From the NCBI GenBank assembly GCA_028564675.1, contig JAOVVO010000149.1, positions 1-64,000 of the forward strand: a DNA stretch of 64,000 bases, given 5' to 3'. Below the pieces are notes generated by a model. That model had not been told where the DNA came from and did no database searches. It saw nothing but the letters and a program-made list of their open reading frames with translations. The DNA is from Onchocerca lupi. Lineage: Eukaryota > Nematoda > Chromadorea > Rhabditida > Onchocercidae. The first letter of the stretch is position 1; each line of letters begins with the position of its first letter. A program made the position numbers and the translations under genes. Below are positions 1 to 13,035 of this stretch, piece by piece.

Positions 1-156
1 CTGATGATGAAAGAGAGCTTTTTTAAAGCTCATTAACTGGATAGACAAATTAATTTTACAATCAACTACATGAGATATGCAATGTAAAATTTTAAACAAA
101 GGGATCACTGATTTTTTTTTCTTTTTTCTCCCTTTTTTTTTATCTCGCGATTTCAG

Positions 157-3100
157 CGACAGACATACAAATTGATTCATAAAAACCGTTCATCATCTAT
201 AATAATTGAACTTAGAATTACAAATCTCAAGAAAGATAAACGTTTCCCGTCCAGATCTCATACGTTGCAACGTACACGTCAACCTACCAAATGTGCTCAC
301 TGCGAAACTCTTTCATTGCTATCCACGATTCAATGCTCAAAATGTGGCATGTCATGGCATAAATCATGTTTATCGAGAATTACCGTTCCGTGCGATCAGA
401 ATCCGAAAAGTTTTTCGGATTCATCTCGACGTACCAGTGTATTCGGTGTACCGATATGTAGCCAGCTAAACGGACATTCCCGGTTGGTTCCTATCGTTTT
501 GGAACGCTGCGTCGATGAGCTTCAAAAACGTGGATTAAAAGTGAAGGTCAATTTTGAAATTTTGAAATTAATTTTTAAAAATTTAGCAAGTGTAATGAAA
601 TACGAGAAACAAGAAATTTTATCAGTAATGAAAAAGACAGTAGGAATAAAACCAGTGTTATCGAATTTCCTACTTTTTTTCACTGCTCAACAAAATATAG
701 TAATATTACATTTTCAGGGCATCTACCGAACATGTGGAGTAAAAAGTAAAATTGAGCAAATCTGCGAAGATTTTGAACGAGCAAGTAGTGATAGCGAAGT
801 GGATTTAAGTAGCTATCATCCGATGAACATTGCTTCAGTTGTCAAACTTTATCTGAGAAAACTTCCGGAACCGTTATTGACCCACGAGCTATATGATGAA
901 TGGATAACATTCGCTGAGGTAAGTTATTCAAATCGTTGGAAAATTTGAGTTGAAATTTTAATTTCACTTGGATAATTCTCATTCAATTTTACCATTCTAC
1001 TATTAATTTTTATTAACTTTATCCTGATTTGTCTGCAAATGCTAATTTTTATACTACTGAAGCAAATTTGAAGGTATTTTGTTTTATTTCATAAAAGATA
1101 GTGTTAATAGAAACTAAATAAATGGAGAAACGAATACTAGTTTTTTTTTTTTCTAATAATTTGATTGCTAATAAATTTTTTTAAAGTTTCCAGAAATTTT
1201 CAGAAAAATCTCGTCGAGGAAGATCCAGAAATTGTTGCCAATATCAGATCACTAATTAAGAAACTACCGGCAAGAAATATGGATGCTTTGCAATTTCTAT
1301 TGCTCCATTTAAATCGAGTCACTTGGTCATTTGTTTCTTCAAATTTTCAAATTCTTTTTCAAAAAGTTACATAAATATTTTTGATTTTCTCAAAAAATTT
1401 ACTCTAATTCAATATCGATAAGAGATTTAAAATCTTAAAAAGCAGCTGATATATTTGTGTTTAACTATTTTTTTTAATTATCTTAGCTTTTCGAAGGAAA
1501 AAACAATTAAACACAAGTATATCAACTGCTTTTTAAGATTTTGCATCTCTTGTAACAGCTGAAAAAAAAAAAGTGGATGGTTACATTCTTGAAAAGTTTC
1601 CTAAATGGCTTTCTATCCAAAGCATTCCATCACTTCTGTCGTAATTTCAAAAGGTAATTTGACTGTTTTGGCTAAATATATCGAAAGTTTTAGGTTTGAA
1701 ATGGACAATCTGATGACAGCATCAAATTTGGGCGCTGTGATAACGCCATCGATGATTTGGAAGCAGCCATCTCCATCTTCTGCCTACAATAATAATTCTT
1801 TCCTTTCCAATGCCCACTTGATGAGCAAAGCGGTAGAACTAATCATCAAGCATGCTTTTGTCAGTTTTTTTTATTTTTTTTTATTTTTTGTCGATTTATG
1901 GAAAATGACTATGAATGAATCAGAATCAAATTTGAAATCATAACAGCAGGAGTTTTAATAATTTCAAATGGTGATATGCAATGATTGTAGAAAATAATAA
2001 CGACTTGCTTCATTTGATACTATCAGTTTAAGAAATTGTTTAATGTCGATAGCAAATAATTATATAATGGATGGAACAAGAATTGTTTTAAATAAGAACT
2101 TAACTAAAGCTTTAACTGTTGGCTTGAATTTTGAAGTTGAACAGTTGAGATTCTAAAATAAATGGGCGAAATCTTCGTTGTCATTTGTTTCTGATAATTG
2201 TAACAATGACAATGATAAATGGTAGCATTATTACTGACAATGAGATGTTAAAATGGCATTTTATTGTATTTCAGGAAGTATTCAATGTTGATATCATTGA
2301 GGACAAGCGAATCTTTTTCCAGCAGTATCCAGATGCCGTGGATTCACTTTCTGTAGATCCGGAATTAGACGATCGATTGTGCGAAGTCGAAGGTACATGC
2401 CTTCAAATTTCAACTGTTTCCATCTTTCCTTATTTTGCATTTTATTCGGAATGAGGGAACAAAGTAAAATAAGAGTAGATTAGAAGTCTGAAAAAAAAAT
2501 TAAATTTAACTTTTAATTTTTTTCATATCACTTCGTATCGTGTTTTATCAATTTGACAGATTTCGGACAGTTCTTTTCAAAATTCACATTAATTTTTCCT
2601 GAATTTTGATCAATGAACACCCATTCTTATAGATATATAGTATTTTTTCTTCCAGGAATAGTAGATGAAGATCTTCTTGATGATGAAACAGATGCAGCTT
2701 GTTCCAGTTTTTTGCTGCAACCACCAACTCCGGACTTGTTAAAAAATACATCACGTAACAAAAGTGAAGCCTGTAAGTTTTTTTTAAATCTAAATTCAAA
2801 TTTTGAGAGTTTGGAAGATATTCAGTGAATATTTCTTTTAGGAATTCGGACGAAAGCCGAATAATTTTGAGCGAGTCTTATTTTAAATTATTTAAAGTCA
2901 TTTTACTGCTATTCAAAAAAAAAAAATAATTTTTAAGTAGTGCCTCCATAATTCATATTTGAAAATGGAAGTCGAAAAAATGATTTAATTTGAAGATCAA
3001 ATTTTAAAACTAAAAGTAGAAATTAGTAATTATCCTGCCTCATTTGTTTAATTACTAAATTGTTACGATTATTCATAGAAATTATGAATCCCATAACAAA

Positions 3101-4401
3101 TTATGATAAACGGGTTTAAGATTTCATAAGTGATGATATCGATTTGGAAAGTCCTCCAGTATCAACACGTGCTAGTGGATCAAGTCAGTCCGGTGGACTA
3201 TCTGCAAGAGCACATTCGTTAACAGGTTGGTAGCAAATTAATTAATTTAACTTAATTAATGCGGAACTTCTCTTAGACTTATTGCACTTCTCACAGTTTA
3301 TGATACATATTTTAACGCCCTACATATAAATGTATTATTATCGATTATTAATATTCTAATATAGATAATTAATTAGAAAATGAATAATCGATAATAATCT
3401 ATTCTGATGGAAACGCTAGTTTATGTCGAATATTATTCTAAAAGTCAGGAAAAAGCAATGTCTAAACAATTTTACTATATTCGAGTTATGTCGGAGTATC
3501 CTAAAATGTTTTCAGATCGATTAAGAGGTACGATCGAGAAGGATGGTACTCCAACACGTTTACGTAATAGAATTGATAAAAAGCGTAGTTATACGACTTC
3601 AATTCTAGTATCACCACATCCGGATCGGAAGCTAGCATTGCCTGAGAGACAACATTCGGCAGAAGGCAATAATCCACTTGTCATTTCCTCCGGTGATGTG
3701 ACTGTTGATGTTGGTAAGGTAAGATTACTATTTTTCCTGAAAATTCTGTTTTGATTCAAAAAAATTGAATGAAATCTTTTTTTTGGAACTAATTCCTTGA
3801 TTTGTTAAATCTATTAAATTTTGAGGATAATTTCAAGAAAAATTCTATCTTTTAAATATATTTCCCAATTATTTCTCTTATTAATTTTTTCAACATTTTC
3901 CAGTTTTAGTTCGAGACGAACAATTTTCAACATGTTTTTTTCTTAGAGTCCTGTTGATTCACTGTATTTCGAGTTTGAATAATTAATTGGTTCAGATAAA
4001 TTGGATTGTGATCCAATCATTTATAGGAAGTTCTTAGGCAGAAAACATGTTAAAATTTTTCTAAATTTTCTACATCATGCATAAGCGAACACTTTCTTCA
4101 TCTTTTGATATCATTCGTCAGCACTATCAGTTAGCACTATCATTTGCTTCTTACTTCTGGTTTTTTATTATCATAGGATCAGTTCTGTTTGCCGAATGTA
4201 ACTGATAATTGTGGACATAAATCGACGGAACATGAACAACTGTTACTGATGGATATTTGCAGCCGGTTGAATATCGCAGGAAAGGATCCGGAAAATAGTC
4301 GTACGACAATGAATTCACAGCCGAATACGGATCATAGCAATCCCTGTAATCATTGTGCTGGAACAGCGCTTTTTCACGGTGCCGATGTCAGCTACATCTG
4401 A
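157..4401 (+). CDS. SPV-1/ARHGAP29-like C1-RhoGAP, 3' part
   Basis: Partial gene; the 5' end lies before the window. Exons read as 157-546, 718-918, 1204-1325, 1694-1859, 2275-2392, 2656-2772, 3121-3225, 3516-3718 and 4177-4401 (TGA), giving about 548 residues with all intron phases matching. Seen: an atypical C1 zinc finger (CAHC, CSKCGMSWHKSC) at about residues 30-75, followed closely by a RhoGAP domain starting VFGVPI, with the arginine finger in GIYRTCG (Arg codon 727-729) and LPEPLL. The C-terminal ~270 residues are Ser/Asp-rich and low in complexity. Known: C1 followed directly by RhoGAP, behind an F-BAR domain, is the layout of nematode SPV-1 and vertebrate ARHGAP29, HMHA1 and GMIP, which switch off RhoA at membranes. 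An F-BAR would have to lie upstream and cannot be checked here. Other C1-RhoGAPs such as CYK-4 are less likely. Confidence 0.75.
1420..1551. repeat. Intronic fold-back: 45-bp inverted repeat
   Basis: Arms at 1420-1464 and 1507-1551 are reverse complements with four mismatches over 45 positions, separated by a 42-base loop. The structure lies inside the RhoGAP intron 1326-1693. It could be a small MITE-like remnant or form a hairpin in the pre-mRNA. Confidence 0.85.
3334..3398. repeat. Short perfect inverted repeat in RhoGAP intron
   Basis: The 16-base arms at 3334-3349 and 3383-3398 are perfect reverse complements, each centred on ATCGAT in an AT-rich intron. No function is evident. Confidence 0.7.
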
Positions 4402-7400
4402 AATAGGTCTCTCATTATCTCTGTTGATATCGACCATATTTCCTGTCAATATAAATTAAATTATTTATTTCCGATATGTAAAGAATGAATTCCAAATAAT
4501 TTGCAATTGTATTCTGTAAGAGATGATTTGTGTGTCTTGAATATTTGCAATTAGCAAACAAATTTAAAAAATTGCAAAATTTCCAGCGAATGATAATATT
4601 GAATTTTAGTATTTGCAGTAATTTTTTTTTGTAGAATGCAACTTTCATCGATATTTCAAAATCTAAATGAAAGGGAGGTATGATCTGCAGAGAGAAAGAT
4701 TAGAATTTCAAAAAACTTTGATTCTATCAGAATTAATGTTTTGCATTTACTCAGTTTTGTCTGAAGGTTGTATTTTTTGATGAAACTTCCGTAAATTTTT
4801 CTATTTTTGGAGAATATACGAGGTTGAGAACAAAAATTAATTCGTTTTGCACCGATTAAAAGGAAAAAAAAGGAATCGATTTGTTTGTCCAATGAATTAG
4901 CTTAATTCTTGTCCACTTCTTGGCTTGGCCACTGCTTGTAGGATGACACATTATTATGAACCAGTTTTCATTTCTTTGAAGAGAATTTTAATATTGGAAA
5001 AGTAAGAGAATGACAGTTCGTTTTTCTAGTCAACAAAGGATGATAGAATAACAATGTATTTATTACAGATAATTTGATTTATGCTTTCATCGAATTTCAA
5101 AATTACATTTAATTATCCGTATCATTGTCCAACAGCTTTGTTGCTATCTAAATGAAATTAAGTTGTTCTCGAAAATGAATAATGAATGCGACATAATCGT
5201 CAATTGCCAACTGGAAATTGAGTAAAATAAGTAAAATGATATCCGAAAGGAAACGATAAGTTGTTTTAGATTGAAAACCCTTACTCATCATCTTTATCCA
5301 TCAATAATTTGAGACTCGGACATTTTAACAGGAAGAATTGATCTCATTTGCTGAACTATCAATTTCATTTTGGTGCAAAAGCTTTTTTCACATCCTTTTA
5401 TCTAAAAGCTTTTATGATTTTTGATCTTTTTATTTGTAGCAAGAAATGAATATCCTGATTATGTATATATGTGTAATCAAAAGAAAATATATTTATATAT
5501 AAATAAAAATATTTTTTGTCGATATATTTGTTTTTGAAGGAAAAAGAGCAGCAAAAAATGCACTACTATTACTTCTATCGAATATAATAAGATTATTCCA
5601 TCAAATAATGATGTTATTATTATAATTAACCAACCCTTCCAGTCATTTTCTTCAAGTTTTAACTTTTCCTCTAAATTTTATAAAGTTCGTTCGTTTATTG
5701 TCTTCATTCAAGTTGGAATTCTTCTATTTGAATATATGCATGCATGAAATAAATCAGCCATATTGATATGATTTAATTGTACGTGTTATCATGTAATCAG
5801 CTACTACTCTTTTGCAGTTACCTGCTGCATAATTATCTATTATGCTTGCTGTAACTTTTACTCTTCGTGTATTTATTTTACTATTTATCAACTATTTATC
5901 AATTACTATTATTAATATTACTACTTTTATCAATTTATCAGTCACAATTTCCTATTAAGTACGATGAATAAACTTTCATTTCATTCATAAGATATATGCA
6001 TAATTACTTAATTAGATTTCTTCTTTGCTAATTATTTGTTGATTTTATGACAACTCATTTTTAATAAAAGTTATAGCATCTCAGAAGTTCTGTCAAATGA
6101 TGCATATTTGTTTTGAGAAGTGTCAGAAAATCAAATTAAGAAAGCACTGTGACTTATTGTCTAAATTTGAATTATCAACAATCTGTTCATTTGCAAATGA
6201 AATAAATGTTAAAAAGGAAGCAGATCATTTAAGGAAGCAATTAAAATAAGCTGTTTTGACTGTCGAAAGTTATAAATGATTTTTCTTTTTTTTTTTTTTT
6301 TTTTTTACAGATGGCTTCTTATTAAACAAAATTTTGTTTTTCACAAATAGTTTCTACGAAGGAATCGTTACGAGGTCACGTTATTTCACTGTCAACTTCA
6401 CTACGCTTTTTAATGCCCATGCAATCTTGGTAATATAATTTACTTATTTGCTTTTTTCAACCATTTATGTTTTTTTTTTTCTTTCGAGTTTTAATATTTT
6501 CTAATTTACACCATTATAAGATCTTTTCTACGTCAATAACTGCAATTTCTAAGATATTCCTTGTTCAAGTGTTTATCACTGAATTACGCTATAGAATCAT
6601 TTCATCTTGCATTATGGACAATTTACCCGCTGAATGCTTGGAATCCGAAGATAGTGATGTTTCACGTTTACGTGTGCTTAATGCTGAAACGTTCCAAACG
6701 TACTACTTTCATTAAGCTAATGATTAATAGCACTTCTCTCCAGTAGCAGCAGTGCCAACAAATGACAAGAGAGGGCGAATGTGGAATTTGAGAGAAGAGG
6801 AAATAGAAGGGTGAAAGGTCATAAAGTCATTCATCATTGATGTGTAGTAAATGATGAAAGTGGGAGGAAGTACAAAAAGAAACGAAAAATGGCGTTTATT
6901 TGTTTCATGGTTTCTCTTTTTTTCCACCTTCCAAAATAGTTTTTGATTTAATTTCAACGAAACGATTTGATCTCAGTTGGGTAAACAAAACGATGGTGTC
7001 GGTTCATTTGATAGGCCATATGATTTGGTTTATTTCGCGACAGTTTCTCTTATAAGTTCATTGCTATTGTAAAAAAAAAAAAAAAAAAAAAAATACTACC
7101 ATACTTTACGTCTTCCTTACATAAATCAGTACAGTTTTGATGTGATTTGTTGCGTTTGTTTAATTATCACTTTGAAAAGTAAACAAAATTTGTGCTTTGC
7201 TTCCTTGTTTTAGCTGTTTTATCTGTTCAATTTACATCCTATTATCATTCTTTTTTCATTTAAATAAACAACGCGTCACATATCGGTTGATATTGCTTGG
7301 CATTTAACAAATTGCTAATTAACTAGATTGATATTTTATATTACTTTTATTCTCATATCGCTCTAAGCAGTTTTCTTTTTGTATGCAATTCTTATAAATA

Positions 7401-9027
7401 TGGAAAACGAGAAAAAATGACTGAAAATTAATGCATACTGCAATTTTATACAATAATTTGACATCAATTCATTCTCTTTTCATCGCTTTCTTTATAATTT
7501 ATAAATTTCTTTTTATTTTTCCATCTTTCGCTAAGAATATTTGTCTATTAAAAAATGCCATAACTTTGTTACAAATCATTTCGATAAAGTCATATGATCA
7601 TTTTTACTTTTATATTATTGAATAGTGTAGTTGAAATCAATTATGCGAAATTAAGAAATTGAAAGTTCAAAAATAAGTATTTTTTCTTTCGTTATGCAAT
7701 TTGTAAATTCATAAATATTTGCAAATTTATAGAAAAAAAACTTGGTAAGTTTTGTAAATTTCAATTCGAAAAATGGAAAATTACTCATTATAGCACAGTT
7801 AAATAAATAAATGGCATAATTTATTCATTTCTTAGACATAATGATAAAATATATGATCTTATTGATTGATTCAATGATATAAGAGTTTTTCCAGCAATCA
7901 ATTCGAGTAACAATGATTTGTTCAATTTCTCGCTCTCTTATCTGTCATTCCTAATGACAGAATGATATATTTAGGGTGAAAGGTTGGAGTAAAATCGATT
8001 TTTTTTTAGATAGAATTAACGAGTGTTGAATACATATCTGTCACACTTCCTCTGTTATACATTTCATCCTCCTTTATTAGATGAACAAATTCTTATTTGC
8101 CAGGTGAAAGGGTTACAGATCTTATCACTCCATTAGATAATTTCTATTTTTAACAATTACTTGAAAGATCGAACTAGTCATCACAGTCTTACTGCTACTA
8201 CTACTACTACTACTAATGATAATAATTGAAAATTCATGAATTAACTGTCAACTGATCTAAAACAGTAGCCGAACTATAGTTGACCTAAATAACTTGTCAT
8301 TGAATGGAAAATTGGGCCACCATTCCCATATAGCGAGATATGTTTCCAGGAATTTCAAGCAAGTTGAAAAATTGCTGTCATAAATGCATTCTACTTAAGA
8401 CCAGATAACTTTAATTACCATGAAATCTTGGCCAATGAGTTGGTAAAAAAGATGAAAATGTCTCGAATTTCAAAAAATTTAATATGTGGCTAAGTTCGAC
8501 ATCCAATCACACCAAAGCATGCACTATATTTCATGATCAGATTATCCCAATAATCCTGATGATGAGTTATTCTGAATTACTCTGACTTCTGATATCCTCA
8601 ATAATTCTGATCACAAATAGTATCAATAACTCTAGTCACTGATAATTTTGATGACTTCGACGATGAAGGAAGATAAGATACGATTCCGGTACTGATTAAT
8701 ATCGATAAATTCCGTAAAAAAAACCCGATAAGCGGTAATTCCGGTAATCGGTAATTCCGATAAGAGAATACACACGATGGTTTTGACTGTTAATGCCACC
8801 AGCTAATCATGATGATTATTTTCAGCATATAAACCTAGGGATTTTAGGCAGCCGAAAATGCATCAATTTTAGTTTCAAATTTTTTTTGAATGCATAATAC
8901 AAAAAGTGCCGTAGCAATTTCCGTAAGTACTATAACCGGTAATCCATAAATATGTTAATACATCGTTTTCTTGCCAAACAATCAATTTAATCAATACAAT
9001 TGGATTTTTCCGTTTATCATCCTTTAG
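4402..9027. other. Gene-poor intergenic region
   Basis: Between the RhoGAP stop and the cystathionine gamma-lyase leader I see no convincing coding exon on either strand. Open frames here are short, hydrophobic or low in complexity, as expected of AT-rich DNA. Homopolymer tracts occur at about 6290-6307 (T) and 7070-7093 (A). A small cluster of GGTAATTCCG-type repeats lies at about 8730-8765. The stretch should hold the promoter of the downstream gene, but no element is recognisable. Confidence 0.6.
8730..8765. repeat. Short GGTAATTCCG direct repeats
   Basis: Two copies of GGTAATTCCG separated by GTAATC, with related CCGATAAG words on either side, just upstream of the cystathionine gamma-lyase gene. 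Related words (AACCGGTAATCC) recur near 8935. No function can be assigned. Confidence 0.5.
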
Positions 9028-9057
9028 GGTTCCTTCCACCGACCGGAACAACAACAA
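9026..9057 (+). promoter_or_regulatory. Candidate trans-splice acceptor and leader of CTH
   Basis: A pyrimidine-rich CCTTTAG ends at 9027, 30 bases before the ATG at 9058, with no upstream coding exon. This is the usual place of a spliced-leader acceptor in nematodes. It could instead be the acceptor of an intron in the 5' UTR. Confidence 0.5.
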
Positions 9058-12000
9058 ATGGCCAATCATCAAGAATATTTTCCACATTTTGGTACCAATG
9101 CAATTCACGCTGGACAAGAAGCGGAACAATGGGATACGAATCAGGTTGGCATACTGTTTACTAACTGTTGTACCTCAATCTTTTCTCTCACAAGAATAAG
9201 TTTTGTGCAATTTCAATGTCAATTATTTCCCATAAAAAATTAATTTCTATTGATTATTTACTGTTTCTTTGTCTGAATAACGTAATATTGAGGTATTAAT
9301 ACATAGATATCACTTCACTTCAAATATTTTAAGAAATTCCAACACGTTCAGTATAGCGTTGGTTTTCTTTGAAAACGCTCGACGAATAGTAGCCTGGAAA
9401 TATGATGGATTTTAGTCTTTTCACTCTGATAGTTTCTCCAAGCGATTCTAGTGATTCTTGACTTTTTCAATAGATTTTTCGATTTAACCAATCGATAAGT
9501 GAAGGGTAGGATGAGAAATTTATGATATATGAAATGTGCTGTACTGAATTTCAAATATGTAGCCAGAGATCATTCATGAAGCGTAAAGTTGTCGCACTTC
9601 TCTTGTTAGTTATAAATCAACAAAGTTTGAAGAGTTTTTCAAAAAAAGAGAATGTGTTTTGCAGATTATTCCACCGATATCACTGTCAACAACATTCAAA
9701 CAACCAAAACCAGGAAAACCGATAAAGCATGATTATTCACGTGCTAGTAATCCATCTCGAGATGTTCTGGAAAAATGTTTGGCTTCTTTGGAAGATGCAG
9801 AATATTGTAGATTTTTATAAAATCGTTCCTTTATCATAGTAATAATTCATCCCGGAGATGTCTTAAAGAAATTTCTAATTTTTTTTTTATTTTTCGGAAT
9901 AGTTATATTTAATTTTTTTTTTCGTTTCTTTATCACGAGGAAAATAGTACCATTTATGGCAGCTAATGAAACTTGAATTCCGGAAATGAAGAAAAAAGAG
10001 AGGCTACATCTATATCATTTTTCACATTTAATTATGCACTAATTTATCAATTGGTTTTTAATCTTTAAGCTCTAGAAATTAAATATAAAAATATTTCTGT
10101 AGAAACTTTAAAATTGTGCCTAATTTTTCCAGGTCGAGTATATTCGTCAGGCCTTGCGGCATCAATGGCTATCACAAATACGTTAAAATCAAGTGATCAT
10201 ATTGTTTGCTGCGATGATGTTTATGGCGGTAAGGATTCTGCTATTATTTTTTCAAGTCTTCAACATAATTAAATGGGAGAGGTTAAAGGTTAAAACAACG
10301 ATGCGAATGATATGTTTTGTTTTATTAAATCCTCATTGTTGATTACAAAAATTTGCATTGCGATCTTATTTAATTTAAGAATTTGAACTTTGAAAATTTT
10401 GAATCATCTATTGATCGTTGCTTACATTTGAGGCACTCAGCGTTATTTTCGAAAAGTTTCCGTTCTACGTCATGGCTTAGAAATTTCATTCGTTGATATG
10501 ACTGATCTGAAAGTATTCAGTCAAGCTTTAAAAAGCAATACGAAGGTAAAGTTGATTATACAATAAAGCTTTCCCGATAAATTTCTTTTTTTTGAATTCA
10601 TAAATTGACTTTGTAACTTTATAAAACTCATAAATTGACTTTCAAAATCTGAAGAAATTTCTTTAAAACTTTTAAAGTATATTGTTCAATTTTTTCTTTT
10701 CTAAATAAGTCTCTGTTCATTTGATGATTTCCTGGAATTATTGTGACATTATTTCTTTGATATTACTTCCCTCATTATTATGAATTCGCAGAGTAAAATT
10801 TGCGGAAAATAAATAATGTTAGTTGCAGATGATATGGCTTGAAACGCCATCGAATCCGCTGTTAAAAGTTATAGATATCGCAGCTATTGTAGAAATCACG
10901 AAAACATTCCGAAGGGACATCCTGATAGTTGTGGATAATACTTTCATGTCACCTTATTTCCAAGTTCGTTTGTTAAATTTTCTTTTCTAGTTTTTTAAAC
11001 AGTGGTTTAAAAGGAAGAATTCTATAATCAACTGAAACTGATATATCGCGAATGTTTGCAATATCCTAAGTTTACTCGTATTGCATCATTGTATTCATTT
11101 TTCTTTATCATCTACGAACATTTTTTTTTTTCTGCTCTTATTGATTGAGTCGGTTTAGATAACGAAATTTCGAAGTCAAAATGAATTCTTCAATTAAAAA
11201 ATATTTTAAAGCATCCGTTATCATATGGAGCCGATGCCGTGCTACATTCAATCACGAAATACATCAACGGTCATTCTGATGTTGTAATGGGTGCTGTAAT
11301 GACGAATATAAAAAGTCTGGATGAAAATTTGAAATTTCAGCAACTTGGTTAGTGCACTTTTTCCTCAGGACAATTAGCAGAAAGTTTCCAGATAGATTTT
11401 TGGATGATAAATGAAATTAGTGCTGAACTAAGTAAGGAAGAAAAGAAGTATTAGATTTGTCATCCGTGAAGATGATTGATGGCTGAATGCAACTTTTCTA
11501 ACTTTTCTTTCTTCAATACCAAGCATTTCAGATTCTCTGCTATACGTTTAAGTGCGAATGCACACTTTCGTCAAATATTCTTCTATTTTAGCCGGAAAGA
11601 ATCTTTCTATTATTGTAGTAGTTCTTTTATAATAGTTGGTGCTAAGATAGTTTCTCAGTTAATTGCATTATATTTCCGTACATAGTTTTTTCTTGCAGCA
11701 TTCATTTAAACTTAATCTCTTTCAAATTAATTTATAGGTACCATTCAACTCTGGTTATTCAATTAAGAAAAAAAAAAGCATATTTGAATTTGATTCTTTT
11801 AATCTAAATTTTTGCAGCTGTTGGAGCAGTACCATCACCGTTTGATTGCTTTTTGGTAAATCGTGGCGTGAAAACACTGCATGTTAGAATGCAAGCACAT
11901 ATGGCTAATGCTCTGCAGATAGCTACATTTCTAGAAAGTAATCCCAGAATTGAACGAGTTAGTCAGAGGCTTCTTTTGAAATAAACGATTTCTGAATTTT

Positions 12001-12725
12001 TTTCTCTTGTGAATTCTGAAATTTAACTTTCAGGTCCTTTATCCAGAACTTCAGTCTCATCCACAGCATGAGATCCATAAGAAGCAAACTAAAGGAATGA
12101 GTGGCATGATGTCATTTTATTTGAAAGGAGGATTGGAAGAATCCGAAGAATTCTTATCCAGTCTAAAAGTAGGTGTTTCATGCGAAAAGCACATTTCGAG
12201 ATATTTGTTTCGATAATTATTGTGAAAATCAAAATAATCCTAGCCGTTAATCTCATATTTTATAGATTTTCACTTTGGCGGAATCACTCGGTGGCTTCGA
12301 GAGTCTGGCGGAATTGCCAGCTGCAATGACCCATGCTTCGGTACCTGCGGAAGATCGAATCAAACTGGGTATCGGTGACAATTTAATTCGAATATCAGTG
12401 GGGATAGAAGATGCCGAAGACTTGATCCAAGATCTTGATCAAGCGCTCAAAAAAGCTGTAAGTCTTGAGCGACATATATCCATATATTGTTCATATTTCA
12501 ATTTATATTAGTAAATTTGAGTTAAAAGACATATGCATTTGAACTTTCCTTCCATGTTGGAATTGCCGTTAAAAGAAAGAAAAATTATTGGTTTAAGTGT
12601 TTCATTAGAAATAGCCAGTTCTTAGCTTGCTGAAACTTTTTTATGGCTTATCCGTGCTTTTTATCCTATTTTTAAAACTTTTGGACTTTACGTTGTGATT
12701 TCAGATTCCGAAAATACCAGTTTAA
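9058..12725 (+). CDS. cth: Cystathionine gamma-lyase
   Basis: PLP enzyme of reverse transsulfuration that cleaves cystathionine to cysteine, 2-oxobutyrate and ammonia; it can also release H2S. Exons: 9058-9144, 9665-9806, 10133-10228, 10433-10545, 10829-10963, 11212-11347, 11818-11957, 12034-12168, 12266-12457 and 12705-12725, giving about 398 residues with every junction in phase. Seen: HFGTNAIHAGQE at the N terminus, PPISLSTTF, SRASNPSR, SSGLAAS, VVDNTFMSPYFQ, the PLP lysine in SITKYINGHSDVV (Lys codon 11257-11259, about residue 207), and LAESLGGFESLAELP near the C terminus. Length matches the family (about 400). The start is the first in-frame ATG after a candidate trans-splice site. The last exon is ambiguous: an acceptor at 12996 gives a different tail ending at 13035. 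Cystathionine beta-lyase or gamma-synthase are alternatives, but overall similarity favours gamma-lyase. Confidence 0.96.
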
Positions 12726-12996
12726 ATACCTCAGATTGCTGTCGAAATTTAGAGAAATCACGAATTTTCACAATCGCCCAACGTTTTTATCTGATTTAAA
12801 TGGAATATCATAAATGGCTGTATTGATTGATAGATTGATACTTTTTATCATGGAAACGGAATATTGTAGATTTTGTGTTGGGCAAAAGATCAAAAATATC
12901 ACTCTATATACTCTATAAAAATTTATCGCATAAATATTATCACACTGTTTTTCCAATAAGTTATGCATACACATTTTCACACACGTATATTTGCAG

Positions 12997-13035
12997 ATAA
13001 ATGAAATCAAGGATACTGTAAAAAAGGGATTTTAA
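12997..13035 (+). CDS. Alternative last exon of CTH
   Basis: TATTTGCAG ends at 12996 and is followed by 12 sense codons and TAA at 13033-13035, in phase 0 with the exon ending at 12457. It would replace the six-residue tail encoded at 12705-12725, which follows an equally good TTTCAG. Either could be the real end, or both may be used. The sequence alone cannot decide. Confidence 0.4.
   Translation: MNEIKDTVKKGF

Noticed and set aside
8530..8650. Repeated TCTGAT/CTGAT words upstream of CTH
   Set aside because: They are irregularly spaced, diverged and not distinct from local sequence bias.
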